From: an uncultured Prochlorococcus sp.
GTDB lineage: Bacteria; Cyanobacteriota; Cyanobacteriia; PCC-6307; Cyanobiaceae
DNA length: 64,000 nt
Direction of reading: 5' to 3'
Assembly: GCA_902573565.1 (NCBI GenBank)
Contig: CACGKI010000002.1
Span: forward strand, 42,264 to 106,263
Positions within the stretch are counted from its first letter, which is position 1, and each line of letters begins with the position of its first letter. Positions 15,774 to 23,691 of this stretch are shown here, one piece after another. The notes under the pieces were generated by a model, which worked only from the letters and a program-made list of their open reading frames with translations, made no database searches and had not been told where the DNA came from. The position numbers and the translations under genes were made by a program.

Positions 15774-15989
15774 ATGAGTTTTTCTGAAATAAGAAAATTT
15801 TTAATTAAAATGCAATCTGATGAAGACTTAAAAAAGCTTGTTACTACATCCTCAACAGCGGATGATGTAGCCCTAATAGGTCAACGATTAGGTTATGACT
15901 TTTCAGGAGATGATCTCTTAAGATTTAATGGACAAAAAGTTGATAAGGTTACCGTAAGAAAAGTAGATCATCCTGGAGAATACCACTAA
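15774..15989 (+). CDS. Stand-alone Nif11 domain protein, 71 aa
   Basis: Residues 1-55 match the Nif11 pattern: SFSEIRKFLIKMQSDEDLKK, then an A-D-D-V-A-L-I-G-Q-R-L-G-Y-D-F-S helix pair. Nif11 domains serve as leader peptides for RiPP precursors such as prochlorosins, and also occur alone. Here the C-terminal part (KVDKVTVRKVDHPGEYH) has no Gly-Gly cleavage site and no Cys/Ser/Thr-rich core, so a lanthipeptide precursor role is unlikely. No LanM or protease gene is adjacent. Confidence 0.75.
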   Translation: MSFSEIRKFLIKMQSDEDLKKLVTTSSTADDVALIGQRLGYDFSGDDLLRFNGQKVDKVTVRKVDHPGEYH

Positions 15990-15990
15990 A

Positions 15991-16476
15991 TTAAGACTTA
16001 ACCCATATCGCAAGCCCTCCGCCCCTGCCTCGAGCACATAACCAATTATCTTTAGTGCTAATTCCTACAAGTGAGAAAAAAGGCATTTTTTTATCTTCTG
16101 GTTTTTTTAATTCCTTATTAAATAATGGGAAACTGCTTATACTGATTTTCAATTCTTTAAAATAGAAAGCCAATAAAGGTCTAATCCCTTTTAATTCTGC
16201 GCTGCCTATAAAAGTAATATTTAATAATCCGAAATTAATTGAATTTTTTATTTCATAATTTACTTGATCCTCTTTATTTTTACTTTTTAATTCGAGTCTT
16301 GCCGACAATACTTGGAGAATCGAACTGGGTATATTTTTGATTTCATCTGACTCATTTCCCCATACATACTTAAACTTCCATATACCTAACAATTCCTCAT
16401 ATAGAATTCCGCTACCATTTTTTTGAGAATTTTTTTCTAATAGTTTTATCTCATTAATATCAGGGAAATGTTTCAT
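15991..16476 (-). CDS. Hypothetical protein, possibly PAP/fibrillin-like, 161 aa
   Basis: The ATG at 16476 (MKHFPDINEIKLLEKNSQ) is preferred to a TTG 24 bases upstream. A lipocalin-like layout is suggested by LLGIWKFKYVWG near the start, alternating strands in the middle, and CARGRGGGLAIWVKS at the end. This pattern resembles the plastid-lipid-associated (fibrillin) family, which helps thylakoid lipid and quinone handling. The match is weak. Confidence 0.5.
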   Translation of the reverse strand: MKHFPDINEIKLLEKNSQKNGSGILYEELLGIWKFKYVWGNESDEIKNIPSSILQVLSARLELKSKNKEDQVNYEIKNSINFGLLNITFIGSAELKGIRPLLAFYFKELKISISSFPLFNKELKKPEDKKMPFFSLVGISTKDNWLCARGRGGGLAIWVKS

Positions 16477-16648
16477 AATAGATTTTAGTCTAAGGATCAA
16501 ATACTAAGATAACTTCATAAAAAATGTTCCTAGTTAAAAATTTCTCCAAAAAGATTTCTTTGTTTCAATATATTTCCAAAAAAATAATTTTTCGACACAC
16601 ATAAGGAACAAGTTCTCGTTAATATATTTACATAAAGTAACTAATTTA

Positions 16649-16759
16649 ATGGATTTTATTTCTAAAAGCCAAGGATACATCCCTCTAAAAGCAGTCCCTT
16701 ACATATTCTTCTTAGCTGTTGTACTAAGCATTACAACTTCTACAAATACATTTGTCTAA
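16649..16759 (+). CDS. Very small membrane peptide, 36 aa
   Basis: Encodes MDFISKSQGYIPLKAVPYIF followed by FLAVVLSITTSTNTFV, one C-terminal span with a polar start. The preceding region has a TAAAGTAACTAA-type leader. It sits 37 bases before the carotenoid-isomerase-like gene. Size and shape fit a thylakoid accessory peptide, but I could not match a named one. Confidence 0.45.
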   Translation: MDFISKSQGYIPLKAVPYIFFLAVVLSITTSTNTFV

Positions 16760-16796
16760 AACAAATTAGTTTTACGAAGAACTAAGTAGATAATTA

Positions 16797-18326
16797 ATGG
16801 ACAAATACGATGTTGTAATAGTAGGAAGTGGAATAGGAGGATTATGTTGCGGTTCGATACTAGCCTTATCAGGTAAAAAAGTACTTATATGTGAAGCTCA
16901 TACCCAGCCGGGAGGTGTTGCTCACAGTTTCAAAAAAAACGGTTACACTTTCGAATCAGGTCCTTCATTGTGGAGTGGAATAGGTAAATGGCCCACTAAT
17001 AATCCCTTAGGGCAAATTCTTAAATTACTTGATGAAGAAGTTGAACTATTTCAATACAAAGGTTGGCAAGTAATTGTCCCAGAAGGCAATTTTAATCTTG
17101 ATGTTGGGGAAGAACCTTTTAAACAAACAATTAAAACTTTAAGAGGTGAGAAATCTGTTAAAGAATGGGAATCATTTATTTCCGGAATAAAACCCCTTAG
17201 CCAAATAATAAATGAAATACCTTTACTCTCATTTTCTCCCGAATCAATAAATTTCTTAGATCTAATAAATTTAACCTCAAAATTTTTACCTAATATCAAG
17301 CAAATACCAAAAATTAATAAGGGCTTTGGGAATTTAGTAAATAATCATCTAGAGGATCCTTTTCTCAGAAATTGGGTTGATTTATTGAGCTTTTTAATAA
17401 GTGGTATGTCAATGCATGATACAAATACAGCTGCTATGGCTACTTTATTTAACGAATGGTTTGAACCAAATTCATACCTTGAATACCCTAAAGGAGGAAG
17501 TGAATCTATCGTAAAAGCCTTAATTAATGGATTTAAAAAAAATGGAGGAGAATTAATTCTCTCTTCAAGAGTAAAGACAATTAACTTCGATAAAAATTTG
17601 GCAATAGGTATAACTCTAAATAATGGTTCTAGTTATAGTTGTGAATCTGTTGTCTCGAATACTGATGTTTGGAATTTAAAAAAGTTAATTCCAAATGAAA
17701 TTTCAGAAAAATGGAATACAAGAATTTTGAACCCTAATAAATGTGATTCTTTCCTTCATATACATCTAGGTTTTGATGCTGATGGTCTTGAAGATTTGCC
17801 AATACATGCGATACATGTTGATGAGTGGGAAAAAGGTATTACCGCAGAGAGAAATATAGCTGTATTTTCAATCCCATCAGTTTTAGATAAAAATATGGCC
17901 CCTCAAGGAAAACATGTTCTTCATGGATATACTCCCGCAAATGAACCTTGGGAAATTTGGGAAAACCTAAATCCAAAGGAATTAGAATATAGAAATTTAA
18001 AAGAAGAAAGATGTTCTGTATTCCTTAATGCAGTGCGAAAATTCATCCCTGACATAGATGAAAGGATTGAATTAAAGATGCTAGGAACCCCAATCACTCA
18101 TAAAAAATTCACTAATACCTATTGCGGTAGTTACGGCCCTGCATTATCTGCAGCAAAAGGGCTTTTCCCAGGCTGCAAAACTCCAGTAAAAAATTTATTT
18201 ACTTGCGGTGCAAGTACATTTCCAGGTATTGGAATTCCTGCTGTTTCAGCAAGTGGTGCTTACGCAGCTGAAAAAATTATAGGTAAAAAAGAATTTAAAA
18301 CTCTTCTTAAGAAAATAAATTTATGA
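16797..18326 (+). CDS. FAD-dependent oxidoreductase, carotenoid isomerase/CrtI-like
   Basis: A 509-aa protein with the dinucleotide motif GSGIGGLCCGSILALSGKKV (residues 11-30) and PGGVAHSF (about 38-45), characteristic of phytoene desaturase/CrtISO-type enzymes. The C-terminal CGASTFPGIGIPAVSASG is the second FAD signature. It probably acts on carotenoids in the thylakoid membrane as an isomerase or desaturase, but substrate specificity cannot be read. Other family members include retinol saturase-like proteins. Confidence 0.8.
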   Translation: MDKYDVVIVGSGIGGLCCGSILALSGKKVLICEAHTQPGGVAHSFKKNGYTFESGPSLWSGIGKWPTNNPLGQILKLLDEEVELFQYKGWQVIVPEGNFNLDVGEEPFKQTIKTLRGEKSVKEWESFISGIKPLSQIINEIPLLSFSPESINFLDLINLTSKFLPNIKQIPKINKGFGNLVNNHLEDPFLRNWVDLLSFLISGMSMHDTNTAAMATLFNEWFEPNSYLEYPKGGSESIVKALINGFKKNGGELILSSRVKTINFDKNLAIGITLNNGSSYSCESVVSNTDVWNLKKLIPNEISEKWNTRILNPNKCDSFLHIHLGFDADGLEDLPIHAIHVDEWEKGITAERNIAVFSIPSVLDKNMAPQGKHVLHGYTPANEPWEIWENLNPKELEYRNLKEERCSVFLNAVRKFIPDIDERIELKMLGTPITHKKFTNTYCGSYGPALSAAKGLFPGCKTPVKNLFTCGASTFPGIGIPAVSASGAYAAEKIIGKKEFKTLLKKINL

Positions 18327-18444
18327 ATAAAAGTTCTTTTTTATAACTCTTCAAATACTTAGTTAAGAAATAAGAATAAAAAAAGCAAAAACGTTCAATA
18401 ATGATAATCTTAATCTGAACATAAACATAACTTATAGCTCTTAT

Positions 18445-18648
18445 ATGTTTTTCTTATCAATTCCTCAAGCCTGGCACCTAGTTGGCACTTGGTCAGAACA
18501 ACTTCCAAGCGAGTCAAATCTTATAGGAATGGGCCAAACAGAATTAATGATGACTTTACATTCAATATTCGTTCCTCTTTTACTTGTGATTTCATATTAC
18601 CTATTCAATAGACTTAATAAAAACGAATCAAAGAAAATTAAAGGATGA
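18445..18648 (+). CDS. Small membrane protein, 67 aa
   Basis: Begins MFFLSIPQAWHLVGTWSEQL, a hydrophobic and amphipathic start, then a strong span at about residues 35-56 (MMTLHSIFVPLLLVISYYLF), and a Lys-rich tail. No family recognised. It is convergent with the next gene, 11 bases away. Confidence 0.55.
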   Translation: MFFLSIPQAWHLVGTWSEQLPSESNLIGMGQTELMMTLHSIFVPLLLVISYYLFNRLNKNESKKIKG

Positions 18649-18659
18649 TCGTTTAAGAT

Positions 18660-18950
18660 CTATTTAGCTGAACTTCTTCTAACTACTTTTCTACCTGTAG
18701 AAGTATCAACTCCGCTTGAATCTTTAGTTTGTGAATTAGTTTCAACATTATCAACATCACTTTTATCCATTTCTGCGCAAACACCTACTACCATGGCAGC
18801 TTGCATTTGATCTGGTAAATCTCCAATAGTTAATAAGGCCTTTAAAACTAATTGAAGTCTAGTTTGCCGATCTATTTCAGGTCTTAGTTTTTTTACGGTA
18901 TTCCAAAGTTCTTGGGTAACTTCTTTTAAAAGTTCTCGATCTACAGCCAA
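18660..18950 (-). CDS. Conserved picocyanobacterial protein (TIGR03894-like), 96 aa
   Basis: Begins with TTG and reads MAVDRELLKEVTQELWNTVK, with TRLQLVLKALLTIGDLPDQM and AAMVVGVCAEMD forming a compact helical domain (residues 1-64), then a Ser/Thr-rich tail. I recall this as a small conserved family of Prochlorococcus and marine Synechococcus (TIGR03894). Its role is unknown. Confidence 0.6.
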   Translation of the reverse strand: MAVDRELLKEVTQELWNTVKKLRPEIDRQTRLQLVLKALLTIGDLPDQMQAAMVVGVCAEMDKSDVDNVETNSQTKDSSGVDTSTGRKVVRRSSAK

Positions 18951-19042
18951 ATTTAATTCCTTTTTGTATTTCTTCTAATCTAACAAAAAATTGGATCTCG
19001 TAAAATAATATTCAATAAAAAGATTGTTAGTTAATATTTTTT

Positions 19043-19249
19043 CTATGCGAATATAAGTTGCATTTGTTGATGCATTTCATTCTTCTCTTTCAAAAGTTCA
19101 TCTTTTTCAATCTTTTTTAGAGTAAAAGTTCTATAAAATTTTTTTTGGATCTTAATTGGAGTATTTTCAAACTTTGCATTTTTGCTTATTAGAAAATTCC
19201 ACTCTTTTGAATTAAAAGGGGCATAAGGAGAAGATGAAATCACTTTCAT
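19043..19249 (-). CDS. Hypothetical basic protein, 68 aa
   Basis: Begins MKVISSSPYAPFNSKEWNFL and ends in a charged coiled-coil-like helix (KKIEKDELLKEKNEMHQQMQ). Soluble; no domain recognised. The ATG is clear. Confidence 0.5.
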   Translation of the reverse strand: MKVISSSPYAPFNSKEWNFLISKNAKFENTPIKIQKKFYRTFTLKKIEKDELLKEKNEMHQQMQLIFA

Positions 19250-19549
19250 ATCTTAATAATACGTCTGTACTAATTATAGTACATTTTTACTATTAGGCAA
19301 CAGTTGGGCCTCCTTATCTGAATTTCAAAGCAACCTTATGAATGGATTGATTTTTTTTATCTAATTCTTGTAATTTATAAGTTTTATAAATTAATAAACG
19401 TATAATGCATTACTTGTTAATCCCTTTTTTTAGTGACTTGAGACTTTTCTCAAGGAAAACCCAATAAAAAATAGAATATGTTGATATAAATATTGACAAG
19501 ATATTTTTGAAAATCCTACCTATAAAAAAACTAGTTAGTTCGATTGAAA
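19250..19549. other. 300-base intergenic stretch
   Basis: AT-rich spacer between two outward-facing genes. The only frames are tiny (for example 20 codons from 19405). It must hold promoters for both flanking genes, but I see no convincing -35/-10 pair or terminator. Confidence 0.4.
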
Positions 19550-19858
19550 ATGCTTCTTAGTAATGAAAAAAGGCTGAAGATTCAAGGAATAATCAAAAGG
19601 ATTGCACAAGATAAATCAATTACATTAGAAGAAAGAATATATGTTGAGAAATTTGCACACCACAATTCAACAATTTCTCTTTGGCTAAAGAAAGCCAATA
19701 GCTTTAGGAGGAATGGTGTAAAAAATGATGGGGGGATTGATACTCTATTACAATCACTGGGGATAGATGGACTAGATAAAGAAGATCATTTCAATCCAAA
19801 TGAAGATGATATATCTGACTGGTTTGGCGGCGCTCCTGATTGGTTAAAAAGAAGTTAG
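19550..19858 (+). CDS. Conserved hypothetical protein, 102 aa
   Basis: The ATG at 19550 (MLLSNEKRLKIQGIIKRIAQ) is preferred to the TTG six bases before. The N-terminal half is a basic helical bundle (KRIAQDKSITLEERIYVEKF), and the C-terminal half is acidic and ends DDISDWFGGAPDWLKRS. It looks like a small soluble regulator or adaptor, with no family recognised. Confidence 0.6.
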   Translation: MLLSNEKRLKIQGIIKRIAQDKSITLEERIYVEKFAHHNSTISLWLKKANSFRRNGVKNDGGIDTLLQSLGIDGLDKEDHFNPNEDDISDWFGGAPDWLKRS

Positions 19859-20130
19859 GTTTATATATGATCAAATGGCCCAGGCTGTTTTACACAAAAA
19901 TATACTCGCCAAAGATATCAATACCCAAAAAATCCATGGTAAAAATTTAATCGGAAATAAATATTGTTTTGAAAAGGTTTTCATATATTTTTTTCTTTTA
20001 GAATATTTCTTACTTACCATTTTTGAGAATAGGTTTAATTGCTCTATTTAGTATGGGAAAAATTATATGAATACTCAAGGATATTAAATCACTCAAAAAC
20101 TTTAAAAGTTAATCAAGGCATCATTGAAAT

Positions 20131-20271
20131 CTAAGCAACTTTATCTTCAATGTTCCCTGTAAAATTTACTATTTCTGCCTCATCATGATCTGAATCATTC
20201 CAATACTTTATAAGTCTTTCTAATTCATCAATCCTCTTTTTGGCATTTGCAATTTTTTCAGTAGTTGTCAT
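20131..20271 (-). CDS. Small acidic helical protein, 46 aa
   Basis: Encodes MTTTEKIANAKKRIDELERL, then IKYWNDSDHDEAEIVNFTGN. A short coiled-coil start and acidic end; soluble. Clear ATG. No family recognised. Confidence 0.5.
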   Translation of the reverse strand: MTTTEKIANAKKRIDELERLIKYWNDSDHDEAEIVNFTGNIEDKVA

Positions 20272-20426
20272 ATAAAACTTCTATCTATCCAATTAATACA
20301 TGAAAAATAAATATTTCAATGGATGTAACAATTTTTAGGCTATAAATATTAATTTTTGGTTAATTACTTAAATATACTATGGCCCTCTAGCCGCTGAGTA
20401 ATTATACTTAAATAAAAGCGAAATTT

Positions 20427-20936
20427 ATGAAGAAATTAAATTCTTTGATTTTGAATAGTACTGTTAACTTCTTAGACTTCATATACTCTGGTAGATCTTT
20501 ACAAAGATTTTGGGTTTTAGAAGTAATAGCTAGATCACCTTATTTTGCATTTCTTTCAGTTCTTCATTTTAAAGAATCCCTAGGAATTAAAAATGAAAAA
20601 ACAATGATTTTAATGAAAGAACATTTTTATCAAGCAATTAACGAAACTGAGCATCTTAAAGAAATGGAGAAAAGAGGAGGTGATAGGTTCTGGATTGATA
20701 GGTTTTTTGCGAGACACCTTGTGCTTGTCTATTACTGGATCATGGTTTTTTATTATTTCTTCTCTCCAGCTAATGCTTATGATGTCAACATAAAAATCGA
20801 AGAACATGCATTTGAAACTTATTCCAAATATCTAATAGATAATCCAAATGATCAAAAAATAAAAGAAATTGCTCAAGATGAATTAAATCATGTCCAAGAA
20901 CTTAACGAAGCTTTGTCAATGCTTACTACAGTTTAG
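20427..20936 (+). CDS. ptox: Plastoquinol terminal oxidase, PTOX/alternative oxidase type
   Basis: Di-iron oxidase that passes electrons from plastoquinol to O2, relieving over-reduction of the thylakoid chain in strong light. All four iron-ligand motifs of the family are present: LEVIARSPY (Glu32), INETEHL (Glu73, His76), IEEHAFE (Glu125/126), and QDELNHVQ (Glu152, His155). At 169 aa it is compact. The ATG is the first in frame. The stop shares four bases (TTAG) with the convergent membrane protein gene. Confidence 0.9.
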   Translation: MKKLNSLILNSTVNFLDFIYSGRSLQRFWVLEVIARSPYFAFLSVLHFKESLGIKNEKTMILMKEHFYQAINETEHLKEMEKRGGDRFWIDRFFARHLVLVYYWIMVFYYFFSPANAYDVNIKIEEHAFETYSKYLIDNPNDQKIKEIAQDELNHVQELNEALSMLTTV

Positions 20937-21367
20937 ATTAGTGCGGAGAAATCTATTAGCAATATTGAAAGCATCACCGAAGAAGATATGAATCCTAGGC
21001 TAATCATCAATGAGACATAACCTTTTTTTCTAGGCAATTTATAAAAAGATACTCCAATAATTAATATCATTATTAATGAGAAAAAAATTATAATTTTTTC
21101 ATTCACTAAATTGAGATGTATAACTAGGTTTTTTTCTTCAAAGAATTTGAGAAATTCAGATAAAACTAATTCTTCTTCTATTTTCTTAAAATAGTCAAAT
21201 AAGCTTATAAAAGCAGAGCTTAATAAAGATAATGCAACCAGTGCAGTAACTGGTTTTGTTAACCTATTCAGTGTTCTATTAAAGCTTACCAATAAAATAA
21301 AAATAAATAATGAGGTTACTAAAGGTATTAAAGGTATAAGAGTTGTTGAATTTATGAAATTTCCCAC
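20933..21367 (-). CDS. Membrane protein with weak NDH-subunit resemblance, 144 aa
   Basis: Four probable spans: residues 9-30, 37-58, 85-104 and 113-140. The N-terminal LIPLIPLVTSLFIFILLVSF is reminiscent of the start of proton-pumping NADH dehydrogenase subunits (NdhF/NdhD), but the protein is far too short and lacks their core. The start is GTG. Convergence with PTOX is suggestive only. Confidence 0.5.
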   Translation of the reverse strand: MGNFINSTTLIPLIPLVTSLFIFILLVSFNRTLNRLTKPVTALVALSLLSSAFISLFDYFKKIEEELVLSEFLKFFEEKNLVIHLNLVNEKIIIFFSLIMILIIGVSFYKLPRKKGYVSLMISLGFISSSVMLSILLIDFSALI

Positions 21368-21513
21368 GAAAATAATAAGTATCTAACTTAGAATTTTATA
21401 TTATTTCGACGCTTTATTTTATTAAATAAGATTTTTTAAAATCTTAAATGTAATTAGTACCTATTGCATTCTGTGTAAATTGATACCAAAATTAACTTAG
21501 TATTGAAAAAAAA

Positions 21514-21615
21514 ATGTTAGCCATTTCTGAAATTATTATTGCAAGTGCTATCTTCCTAGGAATTGTATATTGGGAAGTTAAATTCCTATATGCCAAAACT
21601 ACTGCAGCGAAATAA
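21514..21615 (+). CDS. Very small membrane peptide, 33 aa
   Basis: Encodes MLAISEIIIASAIFLGIVYW, then EVKFLYAKTTAAK: a single span with a short basic tail. Size and topology resemble small photosystem or cytochrome b6f subunits, but I could not match it to a named one. Confidence 0.45.
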   Translation: MLAISEIIIASAIFLGIVYWEVKFLYAKTTAAK

Positions 21616-21731
21616 CTTCACTCAAAACAGGAAAACTAAAAATATAGAAAATTTAAATAAAATTTAAGAATTTAAGTTAACAAAAAAAGCGTTAAATATG
21701 AGAGAATAAACACAAATATTTAAGTCTTCTA

Positions 21732-21869
21732 ATGAGCGAAGTCCAAAATCCTAATACTAATTCAACTCAGCAGCAGCAGCAGCAGCAGCAGCAATCTTAT
21801 TCAGACAGCAAAATTAATTCTGCTGAGAGCGAAAGGCTTTATCTTGAGATGAAAGAGGCTTGGCTTTAA
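21732..21869 (+). CDS. Small protein with polyglutamine tract, 45 aa
   Basis: Reads MSEVQNPNTNST, then nine Gln (eight CAG and one CAA codon), then SYSDSKINSAESERLYLEMK and AWL. It has a disordered N-terminus and a helical end. Trinucleotide repeats are rare in such a compact genome. Length changes would keep the frame, so it may vary between strains. No family recognised. Confidence 0.6.
   Translation: MSEVQNPNTNSTQQQQQQQQQSYSDSKINSAESERLYLEMKEAWL
21753..21799 (+). repeat. CAG trinucleotide repeat
   Basis: An uninterrupted CAG run (eight copies, then CAA) lies within this interval, inside the small gene at 21732-21869. The repeat core occupies about 27 bases (roughly 21768-21794). It would be a polymorphic, frame-preserving microsatellite. 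Confidence 0.8.
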
Positions 21870-22034
21870 AATTTTTTTGATTGAAATTATATTTTTATAA
21901 ATTTGTTAAAATTTTTCTTAATTTTGAAGTAACCAATACTTTTTTATTTTCTATACCCTTTAAATTTTGTTTAGCAGCAAATCAATCTGTTGAGAAAATT
22001 AAAGCAGTTAGAGAAAATTAACGGAAGACTCGCA

Positions 22035-22121
22035 ATGGGAGGGTTGATATATTTAGTTTTTACAAAATTAGTTTCTAACCGCGCCGACATATTAGACCAA
22101 CTTAAATCTTATTTAATTTAA
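22035..22121 (+). CDS. Possible very small peptide, 28 aa
   Basis: Encodes MGGLIYLVFTKLVSNRADIL, then DQLKSYLI, with a short hydrophobic start. Too short to judge on composition, and no Shine-Dalgarno stands out. Confidence 0.25.
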   Translation: MGGLIYLVFTKLVSNRADILDQLKSYLI

Positions 22122-22138
22122 TAAATCAATTGGAAATA

Positions 22139-22231
22139 TTAACCTGGAATATTTCTTTCTATATAAGCGTCAGTTAAAGCTAAAATTAACCCCAATAATG
22201 TTGAAAATACAGCAATTTCAGTTGATTCCAT
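22139..22231 (-). CDS. Very small membrane peptide, 30 aa
   Basis: Encodes MESTEIAVFSTLLGLILALT, then DAYIERNIPG: an acidic start, one span and a short polar end. The layout is like small thylakoid-complex subunits, but it does not match PsaM, PetN, PetL or PsbX as I know them. Confidence 0.4.
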   Translation of the reverse strand: MESTEIAVFSTLLGLILALTDAYIERNIPG

Positions 22232-22328
22232 TTTATTCTTGAATTACCCCTAGTTTGCTAATTAATTCAAAGTTCGGCAACAAAACCAACAATTTACTAT
22301 AGTACGTATATACTATTAGTTATTTATT

Positions 22329-22577
22329 GTGGTCTCGGCAACTCCTGAGTTTCTTTTCGTTAGGCCTGGTGATTATGTCGCAATTAAAAAAGAAAATTGC
22401 GAAAATAATAAGGAAAAGAATAAAAATTATTGGGTCGGTCAAGTTATCGACTGTATTGGAGGAGCTAGAAATCCAAATTCATGGACCTTGTTTCAAGTTG
22501 CCAATATTGATAATGGAGAGATCACCATAATCAACGCAGATATTGTAGAAAAAATTTTGAAACCTTCTGAAAATTAA
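22329..22577 (+). CDS. DUF3104-like protein, 82 aa
   Basis: A small beta-rich protein with FLFVRPGDYVAIKK (residues 8-21), WVGQVIDCIGGARNPN (35-50) and LFQVANIDNGEITIINADIV. This corresponds to the pattern I know for DUF3104, a cyanobacterial family of unknown function resembling an SH3-like barrel. The start is GTG. The frame two bases upstream (22327) is a shadow. Confidence 0.65.
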   Translation: MVSATPEFLFVRPGDYVAIKKENCENNKEKNKNYWVGQVIDCIGGARNPNSWTLFQVANIDNGEITIINADIVEKILKPSEN

Positions 22578-22644
22578 TCTTATGAATAATCAAACAAACT
22601 TCCTTCAGTATTACAAAAAAGGGAAATGCATGCTTTAAAGGAAA

Positions 22645-23535
22645 TCACCCCAGTTCCAAGCAGGCAAGTCCGTATACTTGATTCATTGGGCAGGGAGGTT
22701 GAATGCCTTTATACATTCTGTAAGTTTTTGATATTTCTTCAAATCCCAAACTTGACAAAAGATAATTTGCATAAGGATTAAGATTAGAGCAATCCAATAA
22801 GATTTGGGCATCTAAATTACCAACTAACTCCCTTATTAATAATTCAGCAAGTGGTGGAGTATCCGCTAAAAGAGGTCCAATTCTCCAGCCATGCTCATTA
22901 TCCTCCAATACACAAGGTCTTATCCTGCCAAATCCATGGCACATCCCATTATTATCGACAATTGCACTGACATTACCATGAGAATTTTTCAACCAGTCAT
23001 TTAGAAAATGTGGTCTGGGACTAGGTTCTCTTTGATCATCATAAATTAAGACTGCTTCAGAGGAAATTTTATTACCCGCAACAACTTTAAAAGTATGGAA
23101 TTGATCTTTATAGAAATTTTTTAATGGCAAATCTTGATACCCATTTAATTTCCATCGATTTGTAATAGATGATTTTCTAAACCCCCACTTTGCGTAATCA
23201 TTCAATCTATCTGGGGCAGCCTCAAGACCAATACAATCAATATTTTTTAAATATTCGAGGGCATGTTTCCATAATCTCACTCCATATCCATTATTTCGGA
23301 ATTCTTTTTTAACAATAAATAAACCTATAAAACCATACGAGGAATTATATTTTATACAGGCAATAGAACCTATAGGATTATTGTCGAGACAAGCTACCCA
23401 TAAACCTTGTTTATCTGTATTTCTATAAATTGATACGTCATCCAATCCAGGAGAAAATCCTTCTAACTTTGCCCAGTTTGTAACTTCTGGTATTTCATTT
23501 ACAGATATCAATCTAATTGAAAATTTTTCACTCAT
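22645..23535 (-). CDS. GNAT family N-acetyltransferase, two-domain
   Basis: The N-terminal domain (1-135) has the GNAT fold with the acetyl-CoA loop FRNNGYGVRLWKHAL (about 79-93). The C-terminal domain (150-296) resembles the second, YitH-type acetyltransferase-like domain. It probably acetylates a small molecule or a protein; the substrate is not readable. 296 aa, ATG start. A single gene, convergent with the DUF3104 gene. Confidence 0.8.
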   Translation of the reverse strand: MSEKFSIRLISVNEIPEVTNWAKLEGFSPGLDDVSIYRNTDKQGLWVACLDNNPIGSIACIKYNSSYGFIGLFIVKKEFRNNGYGVRLWKHALEYLKNIDCIGLEAAPDRLNDYAKWGFRKSSITNRWKLNGYQDLPLKNFYKDQFHTFKVVAGNKISSEAVLIYDDQREPSPRPHFLNDWLKNSHGNVSAIVDNNGMCHGFGRIRPCVLEDNEHGWRIGPLLADTPPLAELLIRELVGNLDAQILLDCSNLNPYANYLLSSLGFEEISKTYRMYKGIQPPCPMNQVYGLACLELG

Positions 23536-23691
23536 AAAAATATACTAACCAAGAAAAATTTGAATTTTCAAAGACAACATTAATAAATTTGATTATTTCT
23601 TATAAATCATTCACTATGATTTAAGTGGCAAAAAAGCCTAGTTATTTGAAATTTATCCTCTGATATATTTAATACTATTAATAAGAATAAA

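Noticed and set aside
15774..15989. Lanthipeptide (prochlorosin) precursor
   Set aside because: The tail lacks Cys, Ser and Thr core residues and the Gly-Gly cleavage site, and no modification enzyme is adjacent.
16606..16615. GAACAAGTTC palindrome, considered as a LexA box
   Set aside because: It lacks the cyanobacterial SOS consensus, its spacing is too short, and the nearby genes are not SOS genes.
22327..22530. 67-aa plus-strand ORF
   Set aside because: It overlaps the better DUF3104-like frame at 22329 and has no recognisable pattern.
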